A stretch of 64,000 nucleotides of DNA, taken from contig CBFIDK010000006.1 of NCBI GenBank assembly GCA_965661345.1, positions 1 to 64,000 on the forward strand, in the 5' to 3' direction. The notes beneath the pieces were generated by a model, which had not been told where the DNA came from, ran no database searches, and worked only from the letters and a program-made list of their open reading frames with translations. This document shows positions 15,968 through 24,079 of the stretch, piece by piece. The DNA is from GCA-2862585 sp965661345. GTDB taxonomy: Bacteria; Bacteroidota; Bacteroidia; Flavobacteriales; UBA7312. The position numbers and the translations under genes are program-made. Position 1 is the stretch's first letter; each line of letters opens with the position of its first letter.

Positions 15968-18913
15968 CTATTCAGTAGTTCGTATTGATTCATAAAAAAC
16001 TTCCATTATTTTGGTACGTACATCCATTTTGAGCAATTTTTTGTTTTCAGATGTTGGATGTATTCTGTTGGACAAAAATACATAAACAAATTGCTCGTTT
16101 GGATCAGCCCAAACTAAAGTGCCTGTAAAGCCTGAATGTCCGAATGCTTCAGCCGAAGGGCTACAATCACAGGCAGGCCCTCCTTCTTGACCTTCTAATA
16201 CTGCTTTATCAAATCCAGCACCCCTCCTATTATCATCTTTACAATATTGACAATCTGTGAATTTTTTAACCGTTTTAGATTTGAAATATTGTTTATCTGC
16301 ATATGTCCCTTTTTGCAAAAGCATTTGCATGAAAATTCCTAAATCATTGGCATTAGAAAATAAGCCAGCATGACCACCTACGCCACCAAGCATTGCGGCA
16401 CCCATATCATGAACATCGCCTTTTATAAGTTGACTTCTGAAATAATAATCAAATTCTGTTGGTACAATTCGGCTAGAATCAATTCGGTCTTTTGGTAAAT
16501 AGCCCATCGTGCTCAAACCAAGAGAAGAATAAAAGGTATCTGCAACAAATTTTTCAAGTGGCATTTTGCTTTTGTTCTCAATAATATCTTTGAAAATATA
16601 AAAGCCCATATCGCTATACTTGTATTCTTTTTCATTTAGCTCTGAAGTTAAAATGCGCTGCATGATACTGTCAGGGTATTCAGAGTGTAAATAAATGCCA
16701 TTGGCTACTTTTACACTGAAGGTATCAGATAAAGTAGAACTGTAAAGCGTGTCTCGTAAACGTCCATCTTCTTCGATGGTTTCTTTATAGAATGGAATCC
16801 AAGAGGCTAAACCCGATTGGTGAGCTAAAATTTCTCTGATTTTCAAATCCTTTTTATCGGATGTATCCGCTAGAGTAATGTATTTGGATAACGGCTTATC
16901 TAAATCTATTTCACCTTTTTCTTCAAGAATCATTAGAGAGGGAACGGTTGAAATAATCTTTGTAAGAGAAGCTAAATCATACACATCCGTATTTCTTACT
17001 TCTTGTTTCTTCTGATAGGTATGGTAGCCAAAACTTTTTTGGTAGAAAACAGCACCGTCTTTAATGGCTAAAATTTGGCAACCTGGTGTAGCCTCTTTCT
17101 CTATAGCATCTAGCGCTATGCTGTCAATTTTGGAAAGTATTTGTGAAGAAATTCCCAAATCTTCTGCAATTGTGTACCGAAGCCTATTTGCTGATACCTC
17201 CAAGCCGTGTCCGGCATTAAAATGGGCATTTGAAACTGGTAATTTACCATTAGCGCCTATACCTCCAAAGATAAGCTGAGCAACAGATTCTTGAGCTGTG
17301 TTTGAGTTTTGATAACCCAAAATAAGACCATCAAATGAATACGTCATCAATAAATCTGAGAGTGAATATGGATTTGCAAAGACACTTAAAACAACCTTTG
17401 ACTGGAGCGCAAGTGTTTGTAAAAATAAATCTGTGTTTTTTTGAATGCGGTAAGACTTCCAAGCGTTTTTATTGGATTTATGAACAGATGCTATGACTAG
17501 ATTAAATGGCTGCAGCTCACGCAGTAAATTAATTCGTTCTTCTTCCGTATGCTCTTCTGCTAAGTGAAAAATCTTGAGTGGTGCATACCTGGAAATCATT
17601 TCTTCGTACGGCAGTGAGTTTTCACCGATACAGACTACTGCTAAATTCAGAGTATCTAAGCGAGAAAGTGGCAGTAAATCATTTGTATTTTGCAGTACTG
17701 TCAGTGATTTTTCTATCAATTTTTTATTGAGCAATGAAGAAGTTGTTGAATTTAAATCTTCAATAAGATTGCCTTCATTCAAATGGGTTACTTCATCCAA
17801 TCCGAACCATTGTTTTGCCAGTAGTATTTTTCTACAACGTTCATCGATATATTCTTCTGTAATTACGTTTTGTTCTATAGCTTCTGTAATCTTCTTAATG
17901 GCTTTGGGTACATCTTGAGCAAATAGTAATACATCGTTACCTGCCAATAGCGCTTTTAAATCTACTTCTCCAGGCTCGAAATAGTTGCTTACCCCTTTCA
18001 TATTCAAGGCATCTGTGAAAACCAATCCTTCAAACGCTAGTTTGTCTTTCAATAAATCAGTCACCACTTTCTTGGATAATGTTGACGCTAATGAATCGGT
18101 GTTATCAAGAGAAGGTATGTTTAAATGGGCTACCATTACACTGCCCAAACCGCGTTCAAAAAGGTATTTAAATGGCACTAATTCCATACTGTCAAGCCGC
18201 TCTGTGGAATGATTGATGGTGGGTAACGTTTTGTGAGAATCTGAATCCGTATCACCATGACCTGGAAAATGTTTGGCACAAGCCAAAACGCCTTCATCTT
18301 GTAGGCCTTTCATGTAAGCAAAGGATAAATCGGCAACGCGCTGAGGGTTTTCACCAAACGAACGGTTATTAATAATCGGATTGTTTGGGTTAGAATTAAC
18401 ATCTACAACAGGCGCAAAATTTACATGGACGCCAAGTCGCTTACATTCTTTACCAATTTGCCTTCCCATTTGATAAATGAGCGAATCATTCTGAACAGCA
18501 CCTAAAGTCATTTGCCATGGGAAGCGAATGGTGCTGTCAATACGCATTGACACCCCCCACTCGGCGTCTTGAGCAATCATAAGAGGAATTTGACTTTTGG
18601 ATTGGTAATAATTGGTAAGGCGTAATTGCCTAAGCGGGCCGCCTTGTAGAAACATTAGCCCACCAATCTGATAATCCGTTATTAACTGTTCTATTTCTTC
18701 GATGTGCTTATCGCCCTTGTTGGAATAGGCTGCGACCATAAACAATTGGGCAATCTTTTGCTCTTGAGTCAAAGTATTCAATATACTATCGGCCCAAAGA
18801 GAATCAGTTTGGATAAAAGGTGGCGAAATTCGAGAAATAAGACTAGAATCCTCATTTAAAAAAGAGGTGAGAAAGAGTAAAAAAACACCAATTGTTGTCG
18901 ACAATAATTTCAT
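15968..18913 (-). CDS. GH3 beta-N-acetylglucosaminidase fused to a serine hydrolase (class C beta-lactamase fold)
   Basis: A 981-aa exported protein with a signal peptide at 1-20. Residues about 40-375 are a GH3 domain of the NagZ type: KHFPGHGD (214-221) with the SHKTLP catalytic His loop, and the nucleophile D301 in VFTDALNM. Residues about 390-590 look like the GH3 C-domain. From about 595 to the end is a beta-lactamase/PBP-like domain with S649-L-T-K652 (SxxK), a YSD motif in place of YxN, and a late HSGFTG. The protein therefore probably cuts GlcNAc-MurNAc linkages and modifies or hydrolyses peptides, in peptidoglycan turnover in the periplasm. This fusion is known in Bacteroidota. Confidence 0.88.
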   Translation of the reverse strand: MKLLSTTIGVFLLFLTSFLNEDSSLISRISPPFIQTDSLWADSILNTLTQEQKIAQLFMVAAYSNKGDKHIEEIEQLITDYQIGGLMFLQGGPLRQLRLTNYYQSKSQIPLMIAQDAEWGVSMRIDSTIRFPWQMTLGAVQNDSLIYQMGRQIGKECKRLGVHVNFAPVVDVNSNPNNPIINNRSFGENPQRVADLSFAYMKGLQDEGVLACAKHFPGHGDTDSDSHKTLPTINHSTERLDSMELVPFKYLFERGLGSVMVAHLNIPSLDNTDSLASTLSKKVVTDLLKDKLAFEGLVFTDALNMKGVSNYFEPGEVDLKALLAGNDVLLFAQDVPKAIKKITEAIEQNVITEEYIDERCRKILLAKQWFGLDEVTHLNEGNLIEDLNSTTSSLLNKKLIEKSLTVLQNTNDLLPLSRLDTLNLAVVCIGENSLPYEEMISRYAPLKIFHLAEEHTEEERINLLRELQPFNLVIASVHKSNKNAWKSYRIQKNTDLFLQTLALQSKVVLSVFANPYSLSDLLMTYSFDGLILGYQNSNTAQESVAQLIFGGIGANGKLPVSNAHFNAGHGLEVSANRLRYTIAEDLGISSQILSKIDSIALDAIEKEATPGCQILAIKDGAVFYQKSFGYHTYQKKQEVRNTDVYDLASLTKIISTVPSLMILEEKGEIDLDKPLSKYITLADTSDKKDLKIREILAHQSGLASWIPFYKETIEEDGRLRDTLYSSTLSDTFSVKVANGIYLHSEYPDSIMQRILTSELNEKEYKYSDMGFYIFKDIIENKSKMPLEKFVADTFYSSLGLSTMGYLPKDRIDSSRIVPTEFDYYFRSQLIKGDVHDMGAAMLGGVGGHAGLFSNANDLGIFMQMLLQKGTYADKQYFKSKTVKKFTDCQYCKDDNRRGAGFDKAVLEGQEGGPACDCSPSAEAFGHSGFTGTLVWADPNEQFVYVFLSNRIHPTSENKKLLKMDVRTKIMEVFYESIRTTE

Positions 18914-18930
18914 ATCATGTAAAGTGTCAA

Positions 18931-18938
18931 CAAAACTA
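18931..18938 (-). promoter_or_regulatory. Putative -7 box of the GH3-bshA operon
   Basis: Minus-strand TAGTTTTG matches TAnnTTTG and lies 17 nt upstream of the ATG at 18913. No TTG at normal spacing. Confidence 0.4.
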
Positions 18939-18998
18939 ATAAATGAACATCGTTTTTAAGAAAATTACAAAAAACTTTATGAACAATAAATGTCAATC

Positions 18999-19886
18999 TT
19001 ATTGAACAGTAAATGCGCTGGTATCTTTCTTAGGTACTGGATGGATACTCATCACAGGAATATCTGATTTGTTAATTACTTTACGAGCATTTGAGCCAAT
19101 AAAGTTTAACTCTATATTGGATTCTTCTTTTGTCATTATCATAAGTAAATCAGCTCCAATTTTGTGTGTATATTCTACTATGGAACCCGAAAAACTTTTT
19201 GAGGAATCGACTTCTACATATTCCATTGAACAATCGACACCTTTAGACTTTATAAAATCGTTGACTTGAGATAAGTTTCTTTTGAGTTTATTTTTTACAG
19301 TATCATCGTTATTGTCAAATGAAACTGAAAATACCCTGATAGATGAATGAAATAGTCTTGCAAACTTAATTGCATGAGTAACTTTCTCACGCGTTTCTTT
19401 ATTCAAATCCAAGGGTAATGCAATCAAATCGCATTGATTTTTAATCTCTTTACCTTTTAAAGTAATGACAGGGCAGGTAGCCGAACGAACAACGTTATTA
19501 GCGTTAGAACCAATAAATTTCTTTTTAATTTCTTTTGGTGTACCGTCTGTACCCATAATAATTAAACTAGCATCGATCATTTCAGCAGTCTCGGTAATTT
19601 TTTCATAAATCTTACCTACAGCAACTATACATTCTGCAACGTTAACATCTGCGCAATATTCATCAACCAACTCGTTAAGGTTATCCCTTACCTTATCTTT
19701 AAATTCAATTTGTTTTTCATCGTAATCAGAAAATAATTTCTGAAGAACCGACGGCATTTCAACTACCGAAAGAAGTACCAAATCTGAATTAGTACGTTTG
19801 GCAACAATTACAGCTTGTTGAAGAGCAAGGATTGACTGATTTGTAAATCCAATTGGAACGAGAATCTTTTCATTAGTAGAGGCCAT
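18999..19886 (-). CDS. Universal stress protein, two tandem USP domains
   Basis: A 295-aa cytosolic protein with two UspA-like domains (about 5-145 and 150-285). The first ends with LIIMGTDG...KKFIGSNANNVVRSATCPVITLKG, and the second with LLMIMTK...NFIGSNARKVINKSDIPVMSI. Both keep the G-x2-G-x9-G(S/N)-like ATP-loop region in altered form. Tandem USP proteins are widespread in Bacteroidota and respond to starvation, redox or anaerobic stress in other bacteria. The gene is divergent from the nucleoside phosphorylase gene, with about 40 nt between starts and its own -7 box. Confidence 0.9.
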   Translation of the reverse strand: MASTNEKILVPIGFTNQSILALQQAVIVAKRTNSDLVLLSVVEMPSVLQKLFSDYDEKQIEFKDKVRDNLNELVDEYCADVNVAECIVAVGKIYEKITETAEMIDASLIIMGTDGTPKEIKKKFIGSNANNVVRSATCPVITLKGKEIKNQCDLIALPLDLNKETREKVTHAIKFARLFHSSIRVFSVSFDNNDDTVKNKLKRNLSQVNDFIKSKGVDCSMEYVEVDSSKSFSGSIVEYTHKIGADLLMIMTKEESNIELNFIGSNARKVINKSDIPVMSIHPVPKKDTSAFTVQ

Positions 19887-19912
19887 ATTTTTTTGTAAAG
19901 ATTTGTATTTTG

Positions 19913-19920
19913 CAAAAGTA
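19913..19920 (-). promoter_or_regulatory. Putative -7 box of the universal stress protein gene
   Basis: Minus-strand TACTTTTG (19920-19913) fully matches TAnnTTTG and sits 26 nt before the ATG at 19886. Confidence 0.4.
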
Positions 19921-19926
19921 ATAAAA

Positions 19927-20745
19927 ATGAATATGAAATCGAGTAAGAGTGAAGTAAAAGGTGTGTATCATTTAAATTTACTTAAAGAAAACATTGCTAG
20001 AGATATTTTTTTAGTTGGCGACCAGGGAAGAGTCAGCGAAATATCAAACCGTTTTGATTCTATAGAATTTAAAATTTCTAACAGGGAGTTTACAACACAT
20101 ACGGGCTACATTGGTAATAAAAGAGTAAGTGCATTATCTACTGGTATAGGAACAGATAATATTGATATTGTTCTGAATGAACTAGACTCTATCGTTTCTG
20201 AAAATGAATCGCTAAACCTAATACGACTAGGAACCTCAGGAACCATTCAAAAAGAAATTGATATTAATTCATTGGTGGTCTCTACTCATGGGTTAGGGAT
20301 TGATAACCTCATGCATTTCTATGCGAACAATAAATTTGATAATGAATTGCAAAAGGCAATTAATGAACAACTCAATTGGCCAAAAGAACTTTCAACTCCC
20401 TACATTTATGCCGCAGATCCAGAATTGCTTTCTAAATTTGATGGTTTTACAAGCGGAATTACAGTAACCGCACCAGGATTTTATGCACCACAGGGCAGAA
20501 AATTACGATTGCCTTATGCCATTACAGATTTACATGAGCGTCTACAGTCATTTGATTCCAATGGGTTAAAAATTACAAACTTTGAAATGGAAACCTCTGC
20601 CCTTTATGGATTGAGTAAATTGATGGGACATAAATCTCTGACCATATGCACGATTTTAGCAAATAGAGCTACAGGAGAAAAATCCAATGATTATAAATCT
20701 GCCATAGACAACATGATTGACACCGTTTTAACAAAATTGTACTAA
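19927..20745 (+). CDS. Nucleoside phosphorylase (uridine phosphorylase-like)
   Basis: A 272-aa phosphorylase of the PNP/UDP family, cleaving a nucleoside with phosphate to give base and (deoxy)ribose 1-phosphate. Seen: the phosphate loop LVGDQGRVSEI, RLGTSGTIQ, the substrate motif NFEMETSALYGL, and the late ANRATGE. The EMET motif and spacing favour the uridine phosphorylase branch. ATG 19927 is preferred to the TTG at 19903; another ATG lies two codons further. One base separates its stop from the next gene, so they form an operon. Confidence 0.85.
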   Translation: MNMKSSKSEVKGVYHLNLLKENIARDIFLVGDQGRVSEISNRFDSIEFKISNREFTTHTGYIGNKRVSALSTGIGTDNIDIVLNELDSIVSENESLNLIRLGTSGTIQKEIDINSLVVSTHGLGIDNLMHFYANNKFDNELQKAINEQLNWPKELSTPYIYAADPELLSKFDGFTSGITVTAPGFYAPQGRKLRLPYAITDLHERLQSFDSNGLKITNFEMETSALYGLSKLMGHKSLTICTILANRATGEKSNDYKSAIDNMIDTVLTKLY

Positions 20746-20746
20746 A

Positions 20747-21598
20747 ATGAAATCTAGTACTCTAAAAGCACTCATAGATTTATTAGAAGATCCAGATAAA
20801 GAAGTCTATAAAACCGTGAAAAACGAACTTATAGACCAAGGAACAGATATCATTCCAAACCTAGAAGATGCATGGGAAAAAAACTTTAATTCCCTTACGC
20901 AAGACCGTGTTGAGGAAATAATTCGTGAAATTCAATTTAACAGTCTGATAGCTGAGCTAAAATCATGGATTGCATCGCCGAAAAACCTCTTAGAAGGTTG
21001 GCTAATCATAAGCAGGTACCAATATCCTGAACTTAAAATAATTTCTTTTGAAGAAGAATTGAATAAGATAGCTGAAGAGGCTAAAAGTTCTATTAAAAAA
21101 TACGATTCTGATTTAGAGAAAATATCAACTCTTAACTACATTCTTTTTAATAAATACGGATTTAGGGGAAATATGCGAAATTTTCACTCTCCTGAAAATT
21201 CATTCATCAATGATGTTATTGAAAACAAAAAAGGAAACCCTTTATCGTTGAGCATTATATATATTTATATATGTCAAAAAATAGGCCTTCCAATCTGTGG
21301 CATAAATATGCCAAAACACTTTATTGTCGGCTTTGAAAGTGACAATCATTTTGATATTGACAGCATAAAGTTTTACATCAATCCATTTAGCAGAGGAACA
21401 ATCTTAAACAGACAAGATTTAGAAAAATTTCTGAAAAGAGAAAAAATAAAAGAATCATCAAAATACTTTTCTCCTTGCAGCAATAAAGAAATTTTAAAAC
21501 GCTTAATCAACAATCTTTTACATTCGTATACTTACAGAAGTAAAAAAGAAAAAGCCGAAGATATGGTAACATTTCTCCAGCTTTTCAAAACGAAATAA
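20747..21598 (+). CDS. Transglutaminase-like (SirB1-type) protein
   Basis: A 283-aa cytosolic protein of the Transglut_core2/SirB1 family. The N-terminal third is helical and HEAT-like (LEDPDKEVYKTVKNELIDQG). The family core follows: LNYILFNKYGFRGN, IENKKGNPLSLSIIYIYICQKIGLPICGINMPKHFIVGF, and FYINPFSRG. The family has a papain-like fold, yet the usual Cys position in GNPLSLSII is Ser here, so protease-type chemistry is doubtful. Function is not established. It follows the nucleoside phosphorylase gene by one base and converges on rny. Confidence 0.82.
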   Translation: MKSSTLKALIDLLEDPDKEVYKTVKNELIDQGTDIIPNLEDAWEKNFNSLTQDRVEEIIREIQFNSLIAELKSWIASPKNLLEGWLIISRYQYPELKIISFEEELNKIAEEAKSSIKKYDSDLEKISTLNYILFNKYGFRGNMRNFHSPENSFINDVIENKKGNPLSLSIIYIYICQKIGLPICGINMPKHFIVGFESDNHFDIDSIKFYINPFSRGTILNRQDLEKFLKREKIKESSKYFSPCSNKEILKRLINNLLHSYTYRSKKEKAEDMVTFLQLFKTK

Positions 21599-21604
21599 TA
21601 TCTT

Positions 21605-23146
21605 CTATTTAGCGAAGTTTACCGCTCGAGTTTCTCTGATAACAGTAACTTTCACCTGACCAGGATAAGTCATTTCTGTTTCTATTTTTTGAGATATTTC
21701 AAATGACAATTTTTCAGAGTCAGCATCTGAAATCTTTTCACTTTCTACAATTACTCTCAACTCTCTTCCCGCCTGTATAGCATACGATTTCACAACACCT
21801 GGATATGAAAGTGCGGTGCTTTCTAACTCTTTAATTCTTTTGATATAAGACTCTACAATCTCTCTCCTTGCGCCTGGTCTGGAGCCAGATATTGCATCAC
21901 ATACTTGAACAATAGGGGAAATCATAGAAGTCATTTCAATTTCATCGTGGTGTGCACCTATGGCATTACAGATGTTTTCTTTTTCTCCGTATTTCTGAGC
22001 AATTTTCATGCCCAAAATAGCGTGAGGTAATTCTGGCTCGTCATCAGGTACTTTACCAATATCATGTAGCAATCCTGCTCGTTTTGCAGCTTTGGCGTTT
22101 AGCCCTAATTCAGAAGCCATTGTGGCACACATATTGGCAACTTCTCTGGAGTGCTGAAGTAAGTTTTGACCATAAGACGAACGGTATTTCATTCGACCAA
22201 CCATTCGGATAATTTCAGGGTGTAAACCATGAATTCCTAAATCAATTGAAGTGCGTTTACCAATATCAATGATTTCCTCTTCAATTTGTTTTCGTGTTTG
22301 TTTGACAACCTCTTCTATTCTAGCGGGATGAATTCTTCCGTCCGATACTAATTTATGAAGAGCCAAACGAGCTATTTCTCTTCTCACAGGGTCAAAACAT
22401 GACAATAATATAGCTTCAGGAGTATCGTCAACAATAATTTCAACACCTGTTGCAGCTTCTAGTGAACGTATGTTTCTACCCTCTCGTCCAATAATTCTTC
22501 CTTTAACGTCGTCGCTATCAATATTAAATACTGATACTGAATTTTCAATGGCTTGTTCCGTAGCGGTACGTTGAATCGTTTGAATGATAATCTTTTTAGC
22601 GTCTTTGGAAGCCGTTAATTTTGCTTCTTCTACAATCTCTTGCACATAAGCCATGGAGTTTGTTTTGGCCTCATCTTGTAGAGCTTGAATAAGTTCTTTT
22701 TTGGCTTCTTCAGCTGATAAACCTGAAATGGTTTCAAGAGCTTCTACTTGCTTTTGTAATAACTTTTCAGATTTACTTTCCTTTTCTTGAAGGACAGAAA
22801 GTTGTCTATCAACATTTTTTCGTGCTTCATCAAGCTGTTTTTCTCTATTGTTTACCTGAGAGAGTTTTTGAGACAGTTTACTTTCTTTTTCTTTTATTCT
22901 TCCTTCAGCACTGGAAACCTTTTGATTTCGTTGAAAAATAAACTTCTCATGTTCAGATTTTAATTCAATAAATTTTTCTTTGGCTTGAAGAATTTTATCT
23001 TTTTTTATCTGTTCAGCCTCCTTTTTTGCTTCTAACAATAGAGAGTTTGATTGTTTCTTTAGATTATTTTTAAAAATTAAAAAAGACACTACTCCTCCAA
23101 CTATAAGGCCAGAAAGTGTCAGTAAAATTAAAATGGATACATTCAT
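21605..23146 (-). CDS. rny: Ribonuclease Y
   Basis: Membrane-anchored endoribonuclease of 513 aa that starts mRNA decay. It has an N-terminal membrane helix (about 4-26), a long charged coiled coil to about residue 200, a KH domain with GRIIGREGRNIRSLEAATGVEI, and an HD domain with LLHDIGKVPDDE and GAHHDEIE. It closes with the usual PGQVKVTVIRETRAVNFAK. All catalytic HD residues appear present. Upstream lies a 6S RNA candidate and zapA on the same strand. Confidence 0.97.
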   Translation of the reverse strand: MNVSILILLTLSGLIVGGVVSFLIFKNNLKKQSNSLLLEAKKEAEQIKKDKILQAKEKFIELKSEHEKFIFQRNQKVSSAEGRIKEKESKLSQKLSQVNNREKQLDEARKNVDRQLSVLQEKESKSEKLLQKQVEALETISGLSAEEAKKELIQALQDEAKTNSMAYVQEIVEEAKLTASKDAKKIIIQTIQRTATEQAIENSVSVFNIDSDDVKGRIIGREGRNIRSLEAATGVEIIVDDTPEAILLSCFDPVRREIARLALHKLVSDGRIHPARIEEVVKQTRKQIEEEIIDIGKRTSIDLGIHGLHPEIIRMVGRMKYRSSYGQNLLQHSREVANMCATMASELGLNAKAAKRAGLLHDIGKVPDDEPELPHAILGMKIAQKYGEKENICNAIGAHHDEIEMTSMISPIVQVCDAISGSRPGARREIVESYIKRIKELESTALSYPGVVKSYAIQAGRELRVIVESEKISDADSEKLSFEISQKIETEMTYPGQVKVTVIRETRAVNFAK

Positions 23147-23170
23147 TGTTTTTTAGTTTTATATTTTAAT

Positions 23171-23355
23171 AAAAAAAACCCACACCAATCATTGAGTTAT
23201 TAAACTCCATAAAAATATGAATGGGGCTGCTACACAATCGCAAAAGTCCACTGTTCTGTAAAGAAACCACTAGGGTTGAGGCCGGTTTTTGAAAGCATAA
23301 GTCATTCCCCAATTTAAAACTTGTTGAGTTTAAAAACTGGATTGATGCGGGTTAA
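23171..23355 (-). ncRNA. ssrS: 6S RNA candidate
   Basis: The 227-nt space between zapA and rny holds a structured minus-strand RNA. Its ends pair in a 12-bp helix (23340-23351 with 23179-23190, all pairs canonical or G-U) extended, after a small bulge, by a 13-position helix (23326-23338 with 23195-23207, one mismatch). The 3' strand is followed directly by eight U (A-tract 23171-23178), giving termination. Inside are a less paired central region with GGGG/CCCC blocks and an apical arm, the general plan of 6S RNA, a mimic of open promoter DNA that binds the housekeeping RNA polymerase. Linkage of 6S RNA to zapA is known in other bacteria. A near-match -7 box (TACATTTT) ends 3 nt before the helix. 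Confidence 0.75.
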
Positions 23356-23373
23356 AATGTAAAGAACGTTTTT

Positions 23374-23655
23374 TTATAAATGTTTGTCGATAATAGACTC
23401 CATTGCTAATAATTTATCTTCCAAGCTGCTGTCAACTTTCACTTTTTGCTCATCGCCTAACACCTTAACAGCCATTTCTAGCAGACACATACTTAGAAGG
23501 TCTTGCATGTCTCTCGCTTCAAACCTTGACTCATAGATTTTCAATCTATCCTCAATGGTTTTCACAGCCTTACGCACTCCTTCTTCGTCTTCCCTTCTGA
23601 TGGTGAGTGGGTAAACCCTATTTGCGACTGTTACTTTTATCTTCAACTCTTTCAT
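23374..23655 (-). CDS. zapA: Cell division protein ZapA
   Basis: A 93-aa ZapA-family protein that crosslinks FtsZ filaments at mid-cell. The N-terminal domain reads KELKIKVTVANRVYPLTI, typical of ZapA (I-x-I-x-G/A-x-x-Y), followed by the helix EEGVRKAVKTIEDRLKIYE and a C-terminal coiled coil. It is 13 nt downstream of a small coiled-coil gene on the same strand and just upstream of the 6S RNA candidate. Confidence 0.9.
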   Translation of the reverse strand: MKELKIKVTVANRVYPLTIRREDEEGVRKAVKTIEDRLKIYESRFEARDMQDLLSMCLLEMAVKVLGDEQKVKVDSSLEDKLLAMESIIDKHL

Positions 23656-23668
23656 AGAGCAATTAAAA

Positions 23669-23950
23669 TCATTTGTTCAATAAAGCGATGCATTTGTCTA
23701 TTTCCCGCACCAACTCATTTATATTTTTTCTCGCCGCTTTGTTATCTCCCTGTTCAGATTGAATAGAGGTAGAAAGCTTTAAGATTTTGTTTTTATCTTC
23801 CAATTGTTTGATAGCTTGTTCACGAAGTTTTAATTCTTTTAAAAGGTCTTCGATACGAATAAGCGACTGTTTATGTTGCGCATTAACAGCTTCATATTTA
23901 GCAATCAAAGATTCCATTTTGCTGTATAATCTTTGGATGGTTGCTTTCAT
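23669..23950 (-). CDS. Small coiled-coil protein upstream of zapA (ZapB-like)
   Basis: A 93-aa protein predicted to be one long coiled coil: heptad-like leucine/isoleucine spacing from MKATIQRLYSKMESLIAKY through LLKELKLREQAIKQLEDKN, then a break and a final helix NINELVREIDKCIALLN. There is no signal peptide or membrane helix. Its place immediately before zapA in a shared operon, and its size, suggest a division accessory factor comparable to ZapB. Sequence identity to ZapB cannot be judged from coiled-coil composition alone. Confidence 0.7.
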   Translation of the reverse strand: MKATIQRLYSKMESLIAKYEAVNAQHKQSLIRIEDLLKELKLREQAIKQLEDKNKILKLSTSIQSEQGDNKAARKNINELVREIDKCIALLNK

Positions 23951-23987
23951 AATTTTCGCGAAACTACGTTCAATTGAAACGATTTAG

Positions 23988-24017
23988 CAAATTTAACATT
24001 GCATAACAGAATTACAA
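23988..24017 (-). promoter_or_regulatory. Bacteroidota-type promoter of the coiled-coil/zapA operon
   Basis: On the minus strand, TTG (24017-24015), 19 nt, TAAATTTG (23995-23988). The ATG at 23950 is 37 nt beyond the box. Confidence 0.65.
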
Positions 24018-24041
24018 AGTATTACGTTATTTTTTTAGTGT

Positions 24042-24049
24042 TATTTTTG
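24042..24049 (+). promoter_or_regulatory. Putative -7 box of the M23 peptidase gene
   Basis: TATTTTTG matches TAnnTTTG, 30 nt before the ATG at 24080. No TTG at normal spacing. It is back to back with the zapA-operon promoter. Confidence 0.4.
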
Positions 24050-24079
24050 CCGACTCACTAATTACCTTTATAATAACAG

